This document shows positions 50,496 to 59,218 of a stretch of 64,000 nt of DNA, piece by piece; the stretch's first letter is position 1, and each line of letters opens with the position of its first letter. The position numbers and the translations under genes are program-made. The notes below the pieces were generated by a model that saw only the letters and a program-made list of their open reading frames with translations, had not been told where the DNA came from and made no database searches. The stretch is from Thioclava arctica (lineage in GTDB: Bacteria > Pseudomonadota > Alphaproteobacteria > Rhodobacterales > Rhodobacteraceae), in NCBI RefSeq assembly GCF_040892615.1, contig NZ_JBFRYC010000008.1, positions 62,001-126,000 of the forward strand. Reading direction: 5' to 3'.

Positions 50496-51059
50496 ATGCC
50501 ACCCAAGGATACTTTCGACAGCCCTGCCTATCGTCCCACGGCGCGTCTGTTGCATTGGTTGATCGCGGCGCTGATTTTGCTGATGATCCCGGCGGGTCAG
50601 ATCATGATTGTCAAGGGGCTGCCGCGCGGGCTGCAAGACGCACTGTTTTTGTTTCACAAGAATGCGGGGGTGGTGATTGGCCTGCTGATGCTGGTGCGGC
50701 TGGGCTTTCGACTGCGCTATCCGCCGCCGCCCTTGCCGCCTTCGGTTGCGCCCTTGCAGGCCCGGATTGCAGGCATCACCCATGCCCTGTTGTGTCTGCT
50801 GGTCTTTGTGATGGTCGTGTCGGGCTATCTGCGTGTGATGGCGGGGGGCTTTCCGATTGAAGGGCTCGACGCGCTTGGGGTGCCCGATCTGATGGGCCGT
50901 AATCCGGGGTTGGAGACGGTCGCGAAAACCACCCATGCGATCACCCGTCTGGCGCTAGTGGTGCTGATTGGCCTGCATATCGGGGCGGCGCTGTTTCATG
51001 CGCTGTGGCTGCGCGATGGGGTAATGGCGCGGATGGCACCGCGCCGCTCAGTCAAGTAG
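50496..51059 (+). CDS. Cytochrome b561
   Basis: A 187-residue four-helix di-heme membrane protein of the bacterial b561 (CybB) type. Histidine ligands are seen in TARLLHWLIAALILL, LFLFHKNAGVVIG, ITHALLCLLV and VLIGLHIGAALFHALW. It oxidises ubiquinol or superoxide and passes the electrons on. ATG 50496 is preceded by GGGAGGAG. Its last 12 bases overlap the end of the convergent EEP-family gene. It is divergent from the envelope operon. Confidence 0.9.
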   Translation: MPPKDTFDSPAYRPTARLLHWLIAALILLMIPAGQIMIVKGLPRGLQDALFLFHKNAGVVIGLLMLVRLGFRLRYPPPPLPPSVAPLQARIAGITHALLCLLVFVMVVSGYLRVMAGGFPIEGLDALGVPDLMGRNPGLETVAKTTHAITRLALVVLIGLHIGAALFHALWLRDGVMARMAPRRSVK

Positions 51060-51785
51060 AACTCGCCCTGCAAGCGGGCGATGATCCGACGCAGCGCGAA
51101 TGCCCGGCCCATCCAGCACGCGCAGATCGCGGATTTGCTCGGGGCGGTCGCTCAGAATGCGGTCAAGCGGCAGCAAGGGGCGGTTGACGGGAAAGCTCGC
51201 CCGCACCGGCCCACCCAGCCGGGTGCCGATAATCGCGCGTGAAAACGCCAACCCGCCCCAAGGGCGCCATTCGTTCAGATCACCCAGCAAGATCGTGCGC
51301 ATCTCCGGGCGGCGGAGCAGATATTGGCCCAGGGTGCGCATCTGCGCGATGCGCAAAATCTGGCTCAGCGACAGATGCGCCGTGATGATGCGCAGCGGTT
51401 GCGCCCCGTTGCGCAGCTCCAACACGACTGCGCCGCGATGACAATGCCCCGGCAGGTCGATCACATCCGCGCCCACAATGCGCAAAGAGGGATGCACGAA
51501 CAGGATCGCGCCCAGAAATCCGTGGCTTTGATCGCCCCAGCGCAAGGCGGGGGTGTCATGGGCATAGATCAGCCCAGTTTGCGCCGTGATCCGCGCGAGA
51601 TCGAAAATACCGGCATGGGGCGGGGTTTCGCCATCGGCCTCTTGCAGCGCTAGAATATGGGGCTGATGGGCGCAGACCTCGCGGCCCAGAACATCCAGCA
51701 CCCGACCCGGATCGACCCGACCATCGCCACCGCGCCCGCGATGCACATTCCATGTGACGCACTCAACTGCGCTTAGGGGCGCCAT
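51048..51785 (-). CDS. Endonuclease/exonuclease/phosphatase family protein
   Basis: A 245-residue EEP-fold metal-dependent hydrolase. The motifs are CVTWNVHRGRGG (Asn), HILALQEADGE (Glu ligand), IITAHLS (His), ILLGDLNEW (Asp/Asn pair) and AASDHRPLAGRVLL (Asp-His pair). Members act on phospholipid head groups, nucleic acids or inositol phosphates. The target is not evident. It is cytoplasmic, with no signal peptide. I start at ATG 51785, though a GTG two codons earlier is possible. Confidence 0.88.
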   Translation of the reverse strand: MAPLSAVECVTWNVHRGRGGDGRVDPGRVLDVLGREVCAHQPHILALQEADGETPPHAGIFDLARITAQTGLIYAHDTPALRWGDQSHGFLGAILFVHPSLRIVGADVIDLPGHCHRGAVVLELRNGAQPLRIITAHLSLSQILRIAQMRTLGQYLLRRPEMRTILLGDLNEWRPWGGLAFSRAIIGTRLGGPVRASFPVNRPLLPLDRILSDRPEQIRDLRVLDGPGIRAASDHRPLAGRVLLD

Positions 51786-51840
51786 CACCACGCTTTCCGG
51801 TTCAACACGCCAACCTTTCGCGTTCGCGCAAAAGGGCGCT

Positions 51841-52194
51841 CTATTGTTCGCCCTCGGGGTCTCTTTGCGCCTGCGTCAGCGTGGCGGCAATCCGGGCGCG
51901 CACCTCGGGGGGTTCCTTGCCGATCGCCTCCAGCAAAGCCGAGCGATCCCGCCGCGCCGCGTGTAGCTGGTCCAGCACCGAGATCAGCACCGCCAAAGCC
52001 TCGGGGCCCATGTCATAGAGTTCATCCAGCTCACATAGCAGGTCCAGCCGCGCCAGATCGCCCGTGTCAAACAGCGGGCCAGTGGGGCTAGGGGCGGGCG
52101 TGACGGCCTCGGCTTCGATATAGGCGCTCAGGCGGGTTTGCGTCAGCCGGGTGACGCGCGAAATCGTCTCGGTTACGGTGAATACCTGCATCAT
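51841..52194 (-). CDS. cbpM: Chaperone modulator CbpM
   Basis: A 117-residue MerR-like helical protein that binds the J-domain of CbpA and tunes its co-chaperone activity. It has the family-like start VFTVTETISRVTRLTQTRLS and a FDTGDLARLDLLCELDELYD core. ATG 52194 overlaps the cbpA stop codon (ATGA), the usual cbpA-cbpM arrangement, and supports the call. Confidence 0.88.
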   Translation of the reverse strand: MMQVFTVTETISRVTRLTQTRLSAYIEAEAVTPAPSPTGPLFDTGDLARLDLLCELDELYDMGPEALAVLISVLDQLHAARRDRSALLEAIGKEPPEVRARIAATLTQAQRDPEGEQ

Positions 52195-53138
52195 CTCGGC
52201 ACTCCTTTCAGCATCGCCTCGCGCGGGTTTTCGGTGTTGGTTTTCGCCCATTCCTCAATGCAGGCCGCCAGCTTGTCGTCCACCGTCTTGGGCAGCACGA
52301 TGCGCAGCTCGACAAGCTGATCGCCCGCCTGACCCTTGCGCTCAACACCGCGCCCGCGCAGGCGCAACACCTTGCCGCTGCTTGACCCTTTCGGGATCGT
52401 CAGGGCCACATCGCCGTGGATCGTAGGTACCGTGACTTTTGCACCCAGAATGGCCTCATCCAAGGTGATCGGCAGGGTCAAAAGGATTGTGTCGTCCTCG
52501 CGGCGAAACAGCGGGTGGGGCTGGATGTGGATCTTGACCTGCGCATCCCCGCGCGGGCCACCGCCAAAGCCCTCACCGCCCTTGCCTCGCAGACGCAGGG
52601 TCTGGCCATCGCGCAAGCCGACCGGGATTTTCAGATCAATCTGACCTTCGCCGGGCAGGCTGATATGGGCAGAGCCGCCGCGCGCTGCATCCAGAAACGG
52701 CACTTCCAGCGTGTAGCCAACATCGCGCCCGCGCGCCGAAAACCCATGGCCTTGCTGCGCGCCGCCGCTGCGCTGGCGAAACATCTGGGCGAAGATGTCG
52801 TCGGGGTCCATGCCCTCAAACCCTGCGCTATCGCGCGTCGAGCGTTGGTTTTGAGCATAGTCGCGATAATACTGCCGCTGCGGTTTTTCCTGCCCCGAAG
52901 CGTCGATTTCCCCCGCATCAAAGCGCGCCCGCGTGTCGGGGTCTTTAAGCAGGTCATAGGCCGCCGAGATTTGCACGAACCGGGCCTCGGCGCCCGCGTC
53001 ATCGGGGTTGATGTCGGGATGGCTTGTGCGCACCAGCTTGCGATAGGCTTTCTTGATCTCTGCCTGCGTCGCGGTTTTGCTCAGCCCAAGTGCCTCATAA
53101 GGATCAAGGTGGGCAGTGTTGTCTGTGCTTTGTGCCAT
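52191..53138 (-). CDS. cbpA: DnaJ-type co-chaperone CbpA
   Basis: A 315-residue Hsp40 without zinc finger. The J-domain (about residues 13-78: YEALGLSKTATQAEIKKAYR, HPD in RTSHPDINPDD) is followed by a Gly/Phe-containing linker and two beta C-terminal domains with LEVPFLDAARGGSAHISLPG, LRLRGKGGEGFGGGPRGDAQ and HPLFRREDDTILLTLPITL. It stimulates the DnaK ATPase and presents unfolded proteins. ATG 53138 is used; a 46-codon upstream extension is not supported. cbpM is coupled downstream. Confidence 0.93.
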   Translation of the reverse strand: MAQSTDNTAHLDPYEALGLSKTATQAEIKKAYRKLVRTSHPDINPDDAGAEARFVQISAAYDLLKDPDTRARFDAGEIDASGQEKPQRQYYRDYAQNQRSTRDSAGFEGMDPDDIFAQMFRQRSGGAQQGHGFSARGRDVGYTLEVPFLDAARGGSAHISLPGEGQIDLKIPVGLRDGQTLRLRGKGGEGFGGGPRGDAQVKIHIQPHPLFRREDDTILLTLPITLDEAILGAKVTVPTIHGDVALTIPKGSSSGKVLRLRGRGVERKGQAGDQLVELRIVLPKTVDDKLAACIEEWAKTNTENPREAMLKGVPR

Positions 53139-53414
53139 TACTGCAAGCCCCCGCAGATCATGACGCGCGCGGGCGCAAGCCTGACGCGCGGCGTGCCGGG
53201 GTCGGGCAGGGGGCAGTGGGGCATAACGGGGCGCATGGAAGGGCTCCTTTGCTAAAGATGCCAAGTGCTTGGGCAAGCCTAGCCTTGATCAGGGCTGCGC
53301 GCGCTGATCTAGATCACGTCCCGTGAACGCGGGGCCTGAACGTGGGGCCTGAACGCGCGGGAGCGACAGGTCCGAACCAGCACTGCCCACCTTCGCGCCC
53401 GTCATCGCATGCCG

Positions 53415-54647
53415 TCAAGGCCAGAATTGGGTCGATGGCGCGCGGATCGTGGGATGTGACAGCGCCGTGAGGATGCCGCGCAACTCCGCCAATCCCTTGA
53501 GCCGCCCGATCGCGGGATAGCCGGGTTGGGCGGCACGGCTTAGATCGTCTAGGATATCCTGACCATGATCGGGGCGCATCGGGATCGAGCAATCCGCGCG
53601 CCCCTCGGCTTTGCGCCGCGCCTCTTCGCGCAAGGCCGCATCCATCACCGCAACCATATCCACATCGCCTTCCAGATGGCGCGATTCATAAAATGAGCCG
53701 GGCCAGCGCGTGCCCTCGCGTTTGACATTGCGCAGATGCAGGAAATGCACCTTGGGCCCCAGCCGCTCCATCATGCCCGCCAGATCCACGTCGCTGCGCG
53801 CGCCCAGCGAGCCGGTGCACAGCGTGATCCCGTTGGCGGGGCTGTCCACCTCTGTCGTGATCGTGGTGAAATCTTGCTCGCATGACATGATCCGGGGCAG
53901 GCCAATCAGATCAAAGGGCGGGTCGTCTGGATGGCAGCACAGCCGTAGACCCAAGCGTTCTGTGACGGGAACGACCTCGCTCAGGAAGTCGATGAAATGC
54001 GCGCGCAGACGCTGGGCCGGGATCGCGTCATAGGCAGCAAGATGCTGGCGCACATCGCTGAGCGTGACCTGTTGCGCCGCGCCGGGCAGTCCGAAAACCA
54101 CGTTGCGCGCAAGGGCTGCGCGCGCGCCCTCGTCCATCAGCGCGAACCGGGCCGTGGCCAGATCCGCAATCTCGGCGGGGCAATCGTCGCGCGCGCCGGG
54201 GCGTTGCAGGATAAACAGATCGAACGCGGCAAACGCCACCAGATCAAAGCGCATACAGGTGGCCCCGTCCGGGCGCGGCCAGTGCAGATCGGTGCGCGTC
54301 CAGTCCAGCACGGGCATGAAATTGTAACACACCACCTTGATCCCGGTGCGCGCGATGTTTTCAAGGCTGCGCGTATAGGCGGCTATATGGGCGCGCCAAT
54401 CGCCGTCCTGGCGCTTGATATCTTCCGAAACGGGCAGACTTTCCACCACCTCCCAAGCCAGCCCCGAGGGCGCACCAGAGGGCAGTTGCGCGATCTCGCT
54501 TTGGCGCTGCGCGATCTCTTGCGGGGTCCAGATCGCGCCGGTGGGCACATGATGCAGCGCGCTGACCACGCCCTCAACACCAGCTTGCAACATATCCCTG
54601 AGCGACACCGAATCGTGCGGTCCAAACCAGCGCCATGTTTGCCTCAT
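53415..54647 (-). CDS. uxuA: Mannonate dehydratase
   Basis: A 410-residue enzyme that dehydrates D-mannonate to 2-keto-3-deoxygluconate in glucuronate catabolism. The sequence begins RQTWRWFGPHDSVSLRDMLQ and contains VVCYNFMPVLDWTRTDL, GLRLCCHPDDPPFDLIGLPR, ITLCTGSLGARSD and IPMRPDHGQDIL with metal-binding Cys/His/Asp residues. GGAGGA precedes the ATG. It is divergent from a GntR regulator and a TRAP importer. uxuB and uxaC are not in the window, so the pathway must be completed elsewhere. Confidence 0.95.
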   Translation of the reverse strand: MRQTWRWFGPHDSVSLRDMLQAGVEGVVSALHHVPTGAIWTPQEIAQRQSEIAQLPSGAPSGLAWEVVESLPVSEDIKRQDGDWRAHIAAYTRSLENIARTGIKVVCYNFMPVLDWTRTDLHWPRPDGATCMRFDLVAFAAFDLFILQRPGARDDCPAEIADLATARFALMDEGARAALARNVVFGLPGAAQQVTLSDVRQHLAAYDAIPAQRLRAHFIDFLSEVVPVTERLGLRLCCHPDDPPFDLIGLPRIMSCEQDFTTITTEVDSPANGITLCTGSLGARSDVDLAGMMERLGPKVHFLHLRNVKREGTRWPGSFYESRHLEGDVDMVAVMDAALREEARRKAEGRADCSIPMRPDHGQDILDDLSRAAQPGYPAIGRLKGLAELRGILTALSHPTIRAPSTQFWP

Positions 54648-54719
54648 CGTGTCCTCCCGCGCAGGATTTCCGGGTGGTTCGGCCCGGGACTTTGGCCTTT
54701 TTATTAGCTTTTACTGTAG

Positions 54720-54748
54720 TTGACTAGTATGGCAGTATGGTATAAATT
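54720..54748 (+). promoter_or_regulatory. gntR promoter with direct-repeat operator
   Basis: TTGACT (54720-54725) and TAAATT (54743-54748) stand 17 bases apart, 22 bases before the gntR ATG. The spacer consists of AGTATGGC (54726-54733) and AGTATGGT (54734-54741) in direct repeat, a likely binding site for the GntR protein controlling both divergent units. Confidence 0.5.
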
Positions 54749-54770
54749 TGCCGCCCGGAGGAGGCCCGCC

Positions 54771-55502
54771 ATGAGTGCACAGCTACCCCGCGTCATGCTT
54801 GATCTGGCCGCAGCCGTCTCACCGCAGGTGTTTCGCCTTTTGCGCCAGCGCATCATTCGTGGCGAGTTGGAACCGGGCACCCGAATTTCCGAAGCTGAGA
54901 TTGCCGCAAGCTATGAGGTCAGCCGCCAACCGGTGCGCGAGGCCTTCATCAAGCTTGCCGAAGAGGGGCTGGTGGAGGTGCGTCCGCAGCGCGGCACGTT
55001 CGTGCGCCGTATCGTCGTTTCTGAGGTGATGGATGCGCGCTTTGTGCGCGAGGCAATCGAGGCCGATATTGTCAAGCTTTTGGCGGCGAAGCCCGATCCT
55101 GCGCTGGGGCGTGCTTTGGGGCGTTTCATCACGGCACAGGAAAAATGCGCCGCCAAGCAAGACCATCTCGGCTTTATCGAACTGGATGAGCGCTTTCACA
55201 AGATGCTGGCCGAGGCGGCGGGCAAAAGCCACGCTTGGGCGGTGGTGGAAAGCGTCAAATCGCAGATGGACCGGGTGCGCCATCTCAGCACGCAGCGTTT
55301 TCCAATGGCGAAACTGGTGGCCCAGCACGGGGTGGTGGTGAGCGCGATCATGCAGGGCGACCCGGTGCAGGCCGAGGCGGCGATCCGCCATCACCTGCGC
55401 GCCATTCTGACAGATCTGCCCGAAGTTGTGGCTGAGAAGCCGGCCTTTTTTGACGCGCCGCAAGGTGGGTCCCAGAAACGTGGGGCACCGCAGGGCAAAT
55501 AA
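54771..55502 (+). CDS. GntR-family (FCD) transcriptional regulator
   Basis: A 243-residue regulator: N-terminal winged HTH (QVFRLLRQRIIRGELEPGTR, SEAEIAASYEVSRQPVREAF, VEVRPQRGTFVRRI) and a C-terminal FCD ligand domain with ELDERFHKMLAEAAGKSHA and a metal-binding QHGVVVSAIMQGD. Located between uxuA and a TRAP importer, it most probably responds to a hexuronate or its catabolite, like UxuR/ExuR. ATG 54771 with GGAGGAGG upstream is chosen over an earlier start at 54720, which lies inside the promoter. Confidence 0.9.
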   Translation: MSAQLPRVMLDLAAAVSPQVFRLLRQRIIRGELEPGTRISEAEIAASYEVSRQPVREAFIKLAEEGLVEVRPQRGTFVRRIVVSEVMDARFVREAIEADIVKLLAAKPDPALGRALGRFITAQEKCAAKQDHLGFIELDERFHKMLAEAAGKSHAWAVVESVKSQMDRVRHLSTQRFPMAKLVAQHGVVVSAIMQGDPVQAEAAIRHHLRAILTDLPEVVAEKPAFFDAPQGGSQKRGAPQGK

Positions 55503-55538
55503 CGACCAAGACAGACTAAACAAATGGGAGGAGACCAA

Positions 55539-56552
55539 ATGTTTAAGACCGCAATGAACCGCCGACAGGCGCTTCAGGGGATGATGGGCGTGGCGGCGAC
55601 GACGACAGCGGCGGGGGCGATGTCTTTCGCCGGACGCGCCATGGCGGCAGAGCAATCGCTGTCCATCAACACCGCATTGGCCACCAGCGATCCGCTTTAT
55701 AAGGGGCTCGAGGCGCTGCAGGCCAATGTCGCCAAGGCCTCGGATGGGCGCTTGACGATCAAGCTTTTCCCCAATTCCCAGCTTGGCCCGGATGAGGACG
55801 TGCTGGAACAGGCGCGCGCCGGGGCTCCGGTGGCGGTGGTCGTCGATGGCGGGCGGCTGGCGCTGTATCAAAAGGAATTCGGCGTGCTGGGTGCGCCCTA
55901 TCTTGCGCCCGGCTATGACGGCATTCGCAAGGTTGTCACCTCACCGATGTTTGAGGATTGGGTGGGCAAGCTGCATGATGGCGCGCAACTGCAAGTGCTG
56001 TCGTTCAACTGGTGGCAGGGGCTGCGCCATGTGCTGACCCAAGAAGAGGTCAATGTGCCCGCCGATCTAAAAGGCGTGCGCATGCGTACCCCCGGCGCGC
56101 CAGTTTGGACCAAGACGATTGCTGCAATGGGGGCCACCCCCACGCCGATGCCTTGGGGCGAGGTCTATTCGGCCTTGTCCAGCCATGTCATCGACGGGGC
56201 CGAAGCGCAGTTCCCCGCAATCGAGGGGGCCAAACTTTACGAGGTGATCAGCCATATCACCAAGACCGGCCATATCAACCTGATCACCGGGATCGTCACC
56301 TCGGGGCCGTGGTTTGACACGCTTGCCCCCGATCTCAAGACGATCCTGCGCGATGAGACGCTCAAGGCGGGCGATATTGCCTCATACGGAACACGCGATT
56401 CCCTTGCCTCGATCGAGCAATCGCTGAAGGATAAGGGGCTTTCGGTGCGCGATATCGACACCACCCCGTTCAAAGAGGCGACCGCGCCCGTCTATGACGA
56501 TCTGGGCTATGGCGATCTGCGCGACACATTGCAGGCGATGGCAAACAGCTAG
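55539..56552 (+). CDS. TRAP transporter substrate-binding protein, predicted hexuronate
   Basis: A 337-residue DctP-family receptor. The N-terminus MNRRQALQGMMGVAA is Tat-like (Arg-Arg) with cleavage after GRAMAA. Conserved parts are LKGVRMRTPGAPVWTKTIAA (carboxylate-binding Arg) and PMPWGEVYSALSSHVIDGAE. It starts at ATG 55539 after GGGAGGAG, 36 bases behind the gntR stop. The neighbours uxuA and GntR suggest D-glucuronate, galacturonate or mannonate as ligand; this is inferred from context, not from binding residues. Confidence 0.9.
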   Translation: MFKTAMNRRQALQGMMGVAATTTAAGAMSFAGRAMAAEQSLSINTALATSDPLYKGLEALQANVAKASDGRLTIKLFPNSQLGPDEDVLEQARAGAPVAVVVDGGRLALYQKEFGVLGAPYLAPGYDGIRKVVTSPMFEDWVGKLHDGAQLQVLSFNWWQGLRHVLTQEEVNVPADLKGVRMRTPGAPVWTKTIAAMGATPTPMPWGEVYSALSSHVIDGAEAQFPAIEGAKLYEVISHITKTGHINLITGIVTSGPWFDTLAPDLKTILRDETLKAGDIASYGTRDSLASIEQSLKDKGLSVRDIDTTPFKEATAPVYDDLGYGDLRDTLQAMANS

Positions 56553-56560
56553 GCCAAGGC

Positions 56561-56584
56561 GCGGGTGCGTCCCGGCGCACCCGC
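56561..56584 (+). repeat. Intercistronic hairpin between TRAP dctP and dctQ
   Basis: GCGGGTGCG (56561-56569) pairs with CGCACCCGC (56576-56584) around six bases, eight bases after the stop of the binding-protein gene and without a T tract. It mirrors the hairpins at the same position in the first TRAP operon. Confidence 0.7.
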
Positions 56585-56655
56585 AATGCGGCCAAGCTGC
56601 GCTGCGTGCGCCCTGCGGCGGTTACGCAGCGCCCCCCCAAACCTAGGAGAGCGAT

Positions 56656-57159
56656 ATGGCACGGATACTTGAGCGCGCGGAGCTGGTGGCTGGCATCGCT
56701 TTGCTCAGCATCATCACGCTTCTTGTCTTTGTCGCGGCGGTGATGCGCTTTTTCGATCATCCGCTGATTTGGTCGGTCGATCTGGCCCAGCTTCTGTTCA
56801 TCTGGCTGTGTTTCGTGGGGGCGGCGCGCGCGATGCGCAAGCGGGTGCATCTGGGCGTTGATTTCGTTGTGCGCCTGCTGCCCGAGCGCGCGCGGCTGTG
56901 GCTGGAAAGCGCGCTATACGTTGTGTTCTGCGTCTTTTTGCTGATCCTCACGGTTGAGGGCTATGGCCTGACGATGATGAACCTGCAGCGCAAATTCGGC
57001 GACTCCGGGCTGTCTTATGCGTGGGTGACAATTGCGGTGCCTGCGGGTTCGTTGCTGCTGATCGCGGCGATGACGGGCAATCTGATTTCGGCATGGCGCA
57101 ACCGAGGCCCGGGGGCTGCGCGGGTATTCACCGGCGCTCCCTCAACCCCGGAGATCTAA
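56656..57159 (+). CDS. TRAP transporter small permease (DctQ type)
   Basis: A 167-residue four-helix subunit of normal length. Helices include LVAGIALLSIITLLVFVAAV, SVDLAQLLFIWLCFVGAARA, ALYVVFCVFLLILTVEGYGL and AVPAGSLLLIAAMTGNLI. The motif RVHLGVDFVVRLLP after helix 2 is typical of DctQ. It lies 103 bases behind the receptor gene and three bases ahead of the large permease gene. Confidence 0.9.
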   Translation: MARILERAELVAGIALLSIITLLVFVAAVMRFFDHPLIWSVDLAQLLFIWLCFVGAARAMRKRVHLGVDFVVRLLPERARLWLESALYVVFCVFLLILTVEGYGLTMMNLQRKFGDSGLSYAWVTIAVPAGSLLLIAAMTGNLISAWRNRGPGAARVFTGAPSTPEI

Positions 57160-57162
57160 ACC

Positions 57163-58443
57163 ATGATCCTGATCGCCATCGTCTTTTTCGTCTTGCTGTT
57201 TTTGGGCGCGCCGGTTGCCTTTGCCATTGGCATTTCGGGGTTTACGTTTTTCCTGACCTCCGATGTGATGCCGATCTCTATCGGGGTGCAAAAGATCGCC
57301 ACCGTTTCGCAAAGTTTTCCGCTGCTCGCGGTGCCGTTTTTTGTGCTGGTGGGGCATTTGATGAATGAAAGCGGGATCACGGGGCGGCTGTTCAAGTTCT
57401 CCCATGTCGCGGTGGCCTGGATGGCGGGCGGGCTGGCGCAGGTCTCGATCATCTTGTCGACGTTGATGGGCGGGGTGTCGGGCTCGGCGGTTGCGGATGC
57501 GGCGATGGAGGCGCGCATTCTGGGCCCGCAAATGATCAAGCACGGCTATTCCAAGGGCTACGCGTCAAGCGTGATCGCGTTGTCTTCACTGATCACGGCG
57601 ACGATCCCGCCCTCGATCGGGTTGATCCTGTATGGCTATGTCGGGCAGGTTTCGATCGGGCGGCTGTTCATGGCCGGGATCGTGCCGGGGCTGTTGATGA
57701 TGGTCTTTTTGATGGTCGCGGCGTGGATCGTGGCCAAGCGGCGCAACTATGTTGTGGCCGACAGCCGCCGTCCCACCCCCTCTGAGCTGGGCCGCGCTGC
57801 GTGGCAGGCGAAATGGGCACTGTTGTTTCCGGTCTTGCTGATCGTTTCGATCCGGGGCGGTATTTTCACCCCCTCCGAGGTCGGCGCCTTTGCGGTCGTC
57901 TATTCGATCCTTGTGGGCCGGTTTGCCCATCGCGAGTTGACACTGGCGCGCATCACCACTGCCTTTTCCGATGCGATCACCGATATCGGTCTGATCATGC
58001 TGATCATTCTGATGAGCGGGATGATCGGGTTTGCGATCATCTTTTTGCAAGCGCCTCAAGATATCGCCCAAGCCTTGCTCTCCAGCCTGTCGGACCCGCG
58101 CGCCATTGTGGCGGTGATCCTGATCAGCCTGTTTCTTGCGGGCCTGTTTTTCGAAAGCACGATCCTTGTGTTGCTGCTGACCCCGATCTTCGTGCCCGTG
58201 ATCGAAAAGGCGGGGGTGGACCCGGTGCATTTCGGCATATTGATGATGACCATCGTCACGCTGGGCTCGATGACGCCGCCGGTTGGGGTGGCGATGTATA
58301 CGGTGTGCAGCATCCTCGACACCCCGCTGGAAGAGTATATCCGCGAGTCCTTACCGTTCTTTCTGGCTATCTTTTTACTGCTCTTGTTGCTGCTGTTCGT
58401 TCCCCAACTCACGCTGTTCCTGCCTAATCTGATGTTTGGCTAG
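57163..58443 (+). CDS. TRAP transporter large permease (DctM type)
   Basis: A 426-residue permease of standard length with family stretches FPLLAVPFFVLVGHLMNESG, LMGGVSGSAVADAAMEARIL, ATIPPSIGLILYGYVGQVS and GSMTPPVGVAMYTVCSILD. With the preceding DctP and DctQ it forms a sodium-driven importer. It begins three bases after dctQ. The operon is divergent from uxuA. It ends just before a decayed MFS gene on the opposite strand. Confidence 0.93.
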   Translation: MILIAIVFFVLLFLGAPVAFAIGISGFTFFLTSDVMPISIGVQKIATVSQSFPLLAVPFFVLVGHLMNESGITGRLFKFSHVAVAWMAGGLAQVSIILSTLMGGVSGSAVADAAMEARILGPQMIKHGYSKGYASSVIALSSLITATIPPSIGLILYGYVGQVSIGRLFMAGIVPGLLMMVFLMVAAWIVAKRRNYVVADSRRPTPSELGRAAWQAKWALLFPVLLIVSIRGGIFTPSEVGAFAVVYSILVGRFAHRELTLARITTAFSDAITDIGLIMLIILMSGMIGFAIIFLQAPQDIAQALLSSLSDPRAIVAVILISLFLAGLFFESTILVLLLTPIFVPVIEKAGVDPVHFGILMMTIVTLGSMTPPVGVAMYTVCSILDTPLEEYIRESLPFFLAIFLLLLLLLFVPQLTLFLPNLMFG

Positions 58444-58460
58444 AGACGCGAACGGGGGCG

Positions 58461-58886
58461 TTATGAGGGCGCGGCAAAGACCCGGCGTGGCATCGTCATC
58501 ACCATCGCGATGGCGAGTATCTTCAGTGCGCTCTTGGAGGCAAAGCTCTAGATCCCAAAGGCTTGACTGGCCTGCAACCCCGCGCGCGCAAGGCTGCTTG
58601 CGAACAGGGCCGACAGGATCACCATATCTGCACCCAGCGCAAAGCCCGACACCACGAAGATCACGCAAAATCCCAGCGCAGCCCCTTGGGGCAGGGCGGC
58701 CGCGCCGATAAAGCCCGCAATCGCAAGCCCCACCATCCAGCCAAAGGCGGAATATCCCGCGCGCGCCCCAATGATCACGCCGATCACAAGCCCGATCACC
58801 GTGAAATTCGGCACATGGATGTAAATCGGCACCCCGGCCGAGGCGAGGGTGAGCGTAAGCAAGCTGACGCGCCAGGAATGGCTCAT
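58461..58886 (-). pseudogene. Decayed MFS transporter (internal deletions and a nonsense codon)
   Basis: From ATG 58886 the frame gives SWRVSLLTLTLASAGVPIYI, like the first helix of MFS permeases. It then jumps to helices of later regions (ALGFCVIFVVSGFALGADMV, LFASSLARAGLQASQAFGI) and hits TAG at 58548-58550. Reading on in the same frame gives SFASKSALKILAIAMVMTMP before TAA at 58461. Intact relatives read QAFGLWSFASK at this place, so a Trp codon TGG has become TAG. About 140 residues remain of a normal 390-450. The gene is dead, possibly the former neighbour of the TRAP locus. Confidence 0.65.
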
Positions 58887-59218
58887 GATGCTCGCCTTGG
58901 GCGGGGCGCGACTGGGGGGATCATCTGGGTTCTTCAATCGGCGCGCAGACTGCAACGCCTTTGTGAAAGCGTTACGCAGTGATCGGAAGGTTAGATTGGT
59001 CGCGGCTTGGCCTGTCTGCGCCGGGTGCACGCGTGGTCGATCATAAAACGAATTTCCTGCGCTTGCAGGTTTGGGGGAAAATATCTCTAAAATCTGTCAG
59101 TCGCGCGCAAAGAAATAGATTCATTTTGCTATTTTTCATGAAGCCATAGTCGCTGATTGCGATATATCGGAAATTTGTGCCAAAAATATCCTCAACTGGA
59201 TGCGAGGAAAGACAGGCG
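58887..59218. other. Upstream region of the PLP enzyme gene
   Basis: A gap of about 330 bases, A+T-rich from 59040 on. It contains the palindrome CGATATATCG (59160-59169) and a CCTGC-GCTT-GCAGG hairpin near 59057. It probably holds the promoter of the class V PLP enzyme and sites for the nearby Lrp-type regulator. No coding frame is supported. Confidence 0.4.

Noticed and set aside
53332..53357. Short direct repeat GGGGCCTGAACG before the cbpA promoter region
   Set aside because: Two copies only, no symmetry and no link to a promoter; probably replication slippage.
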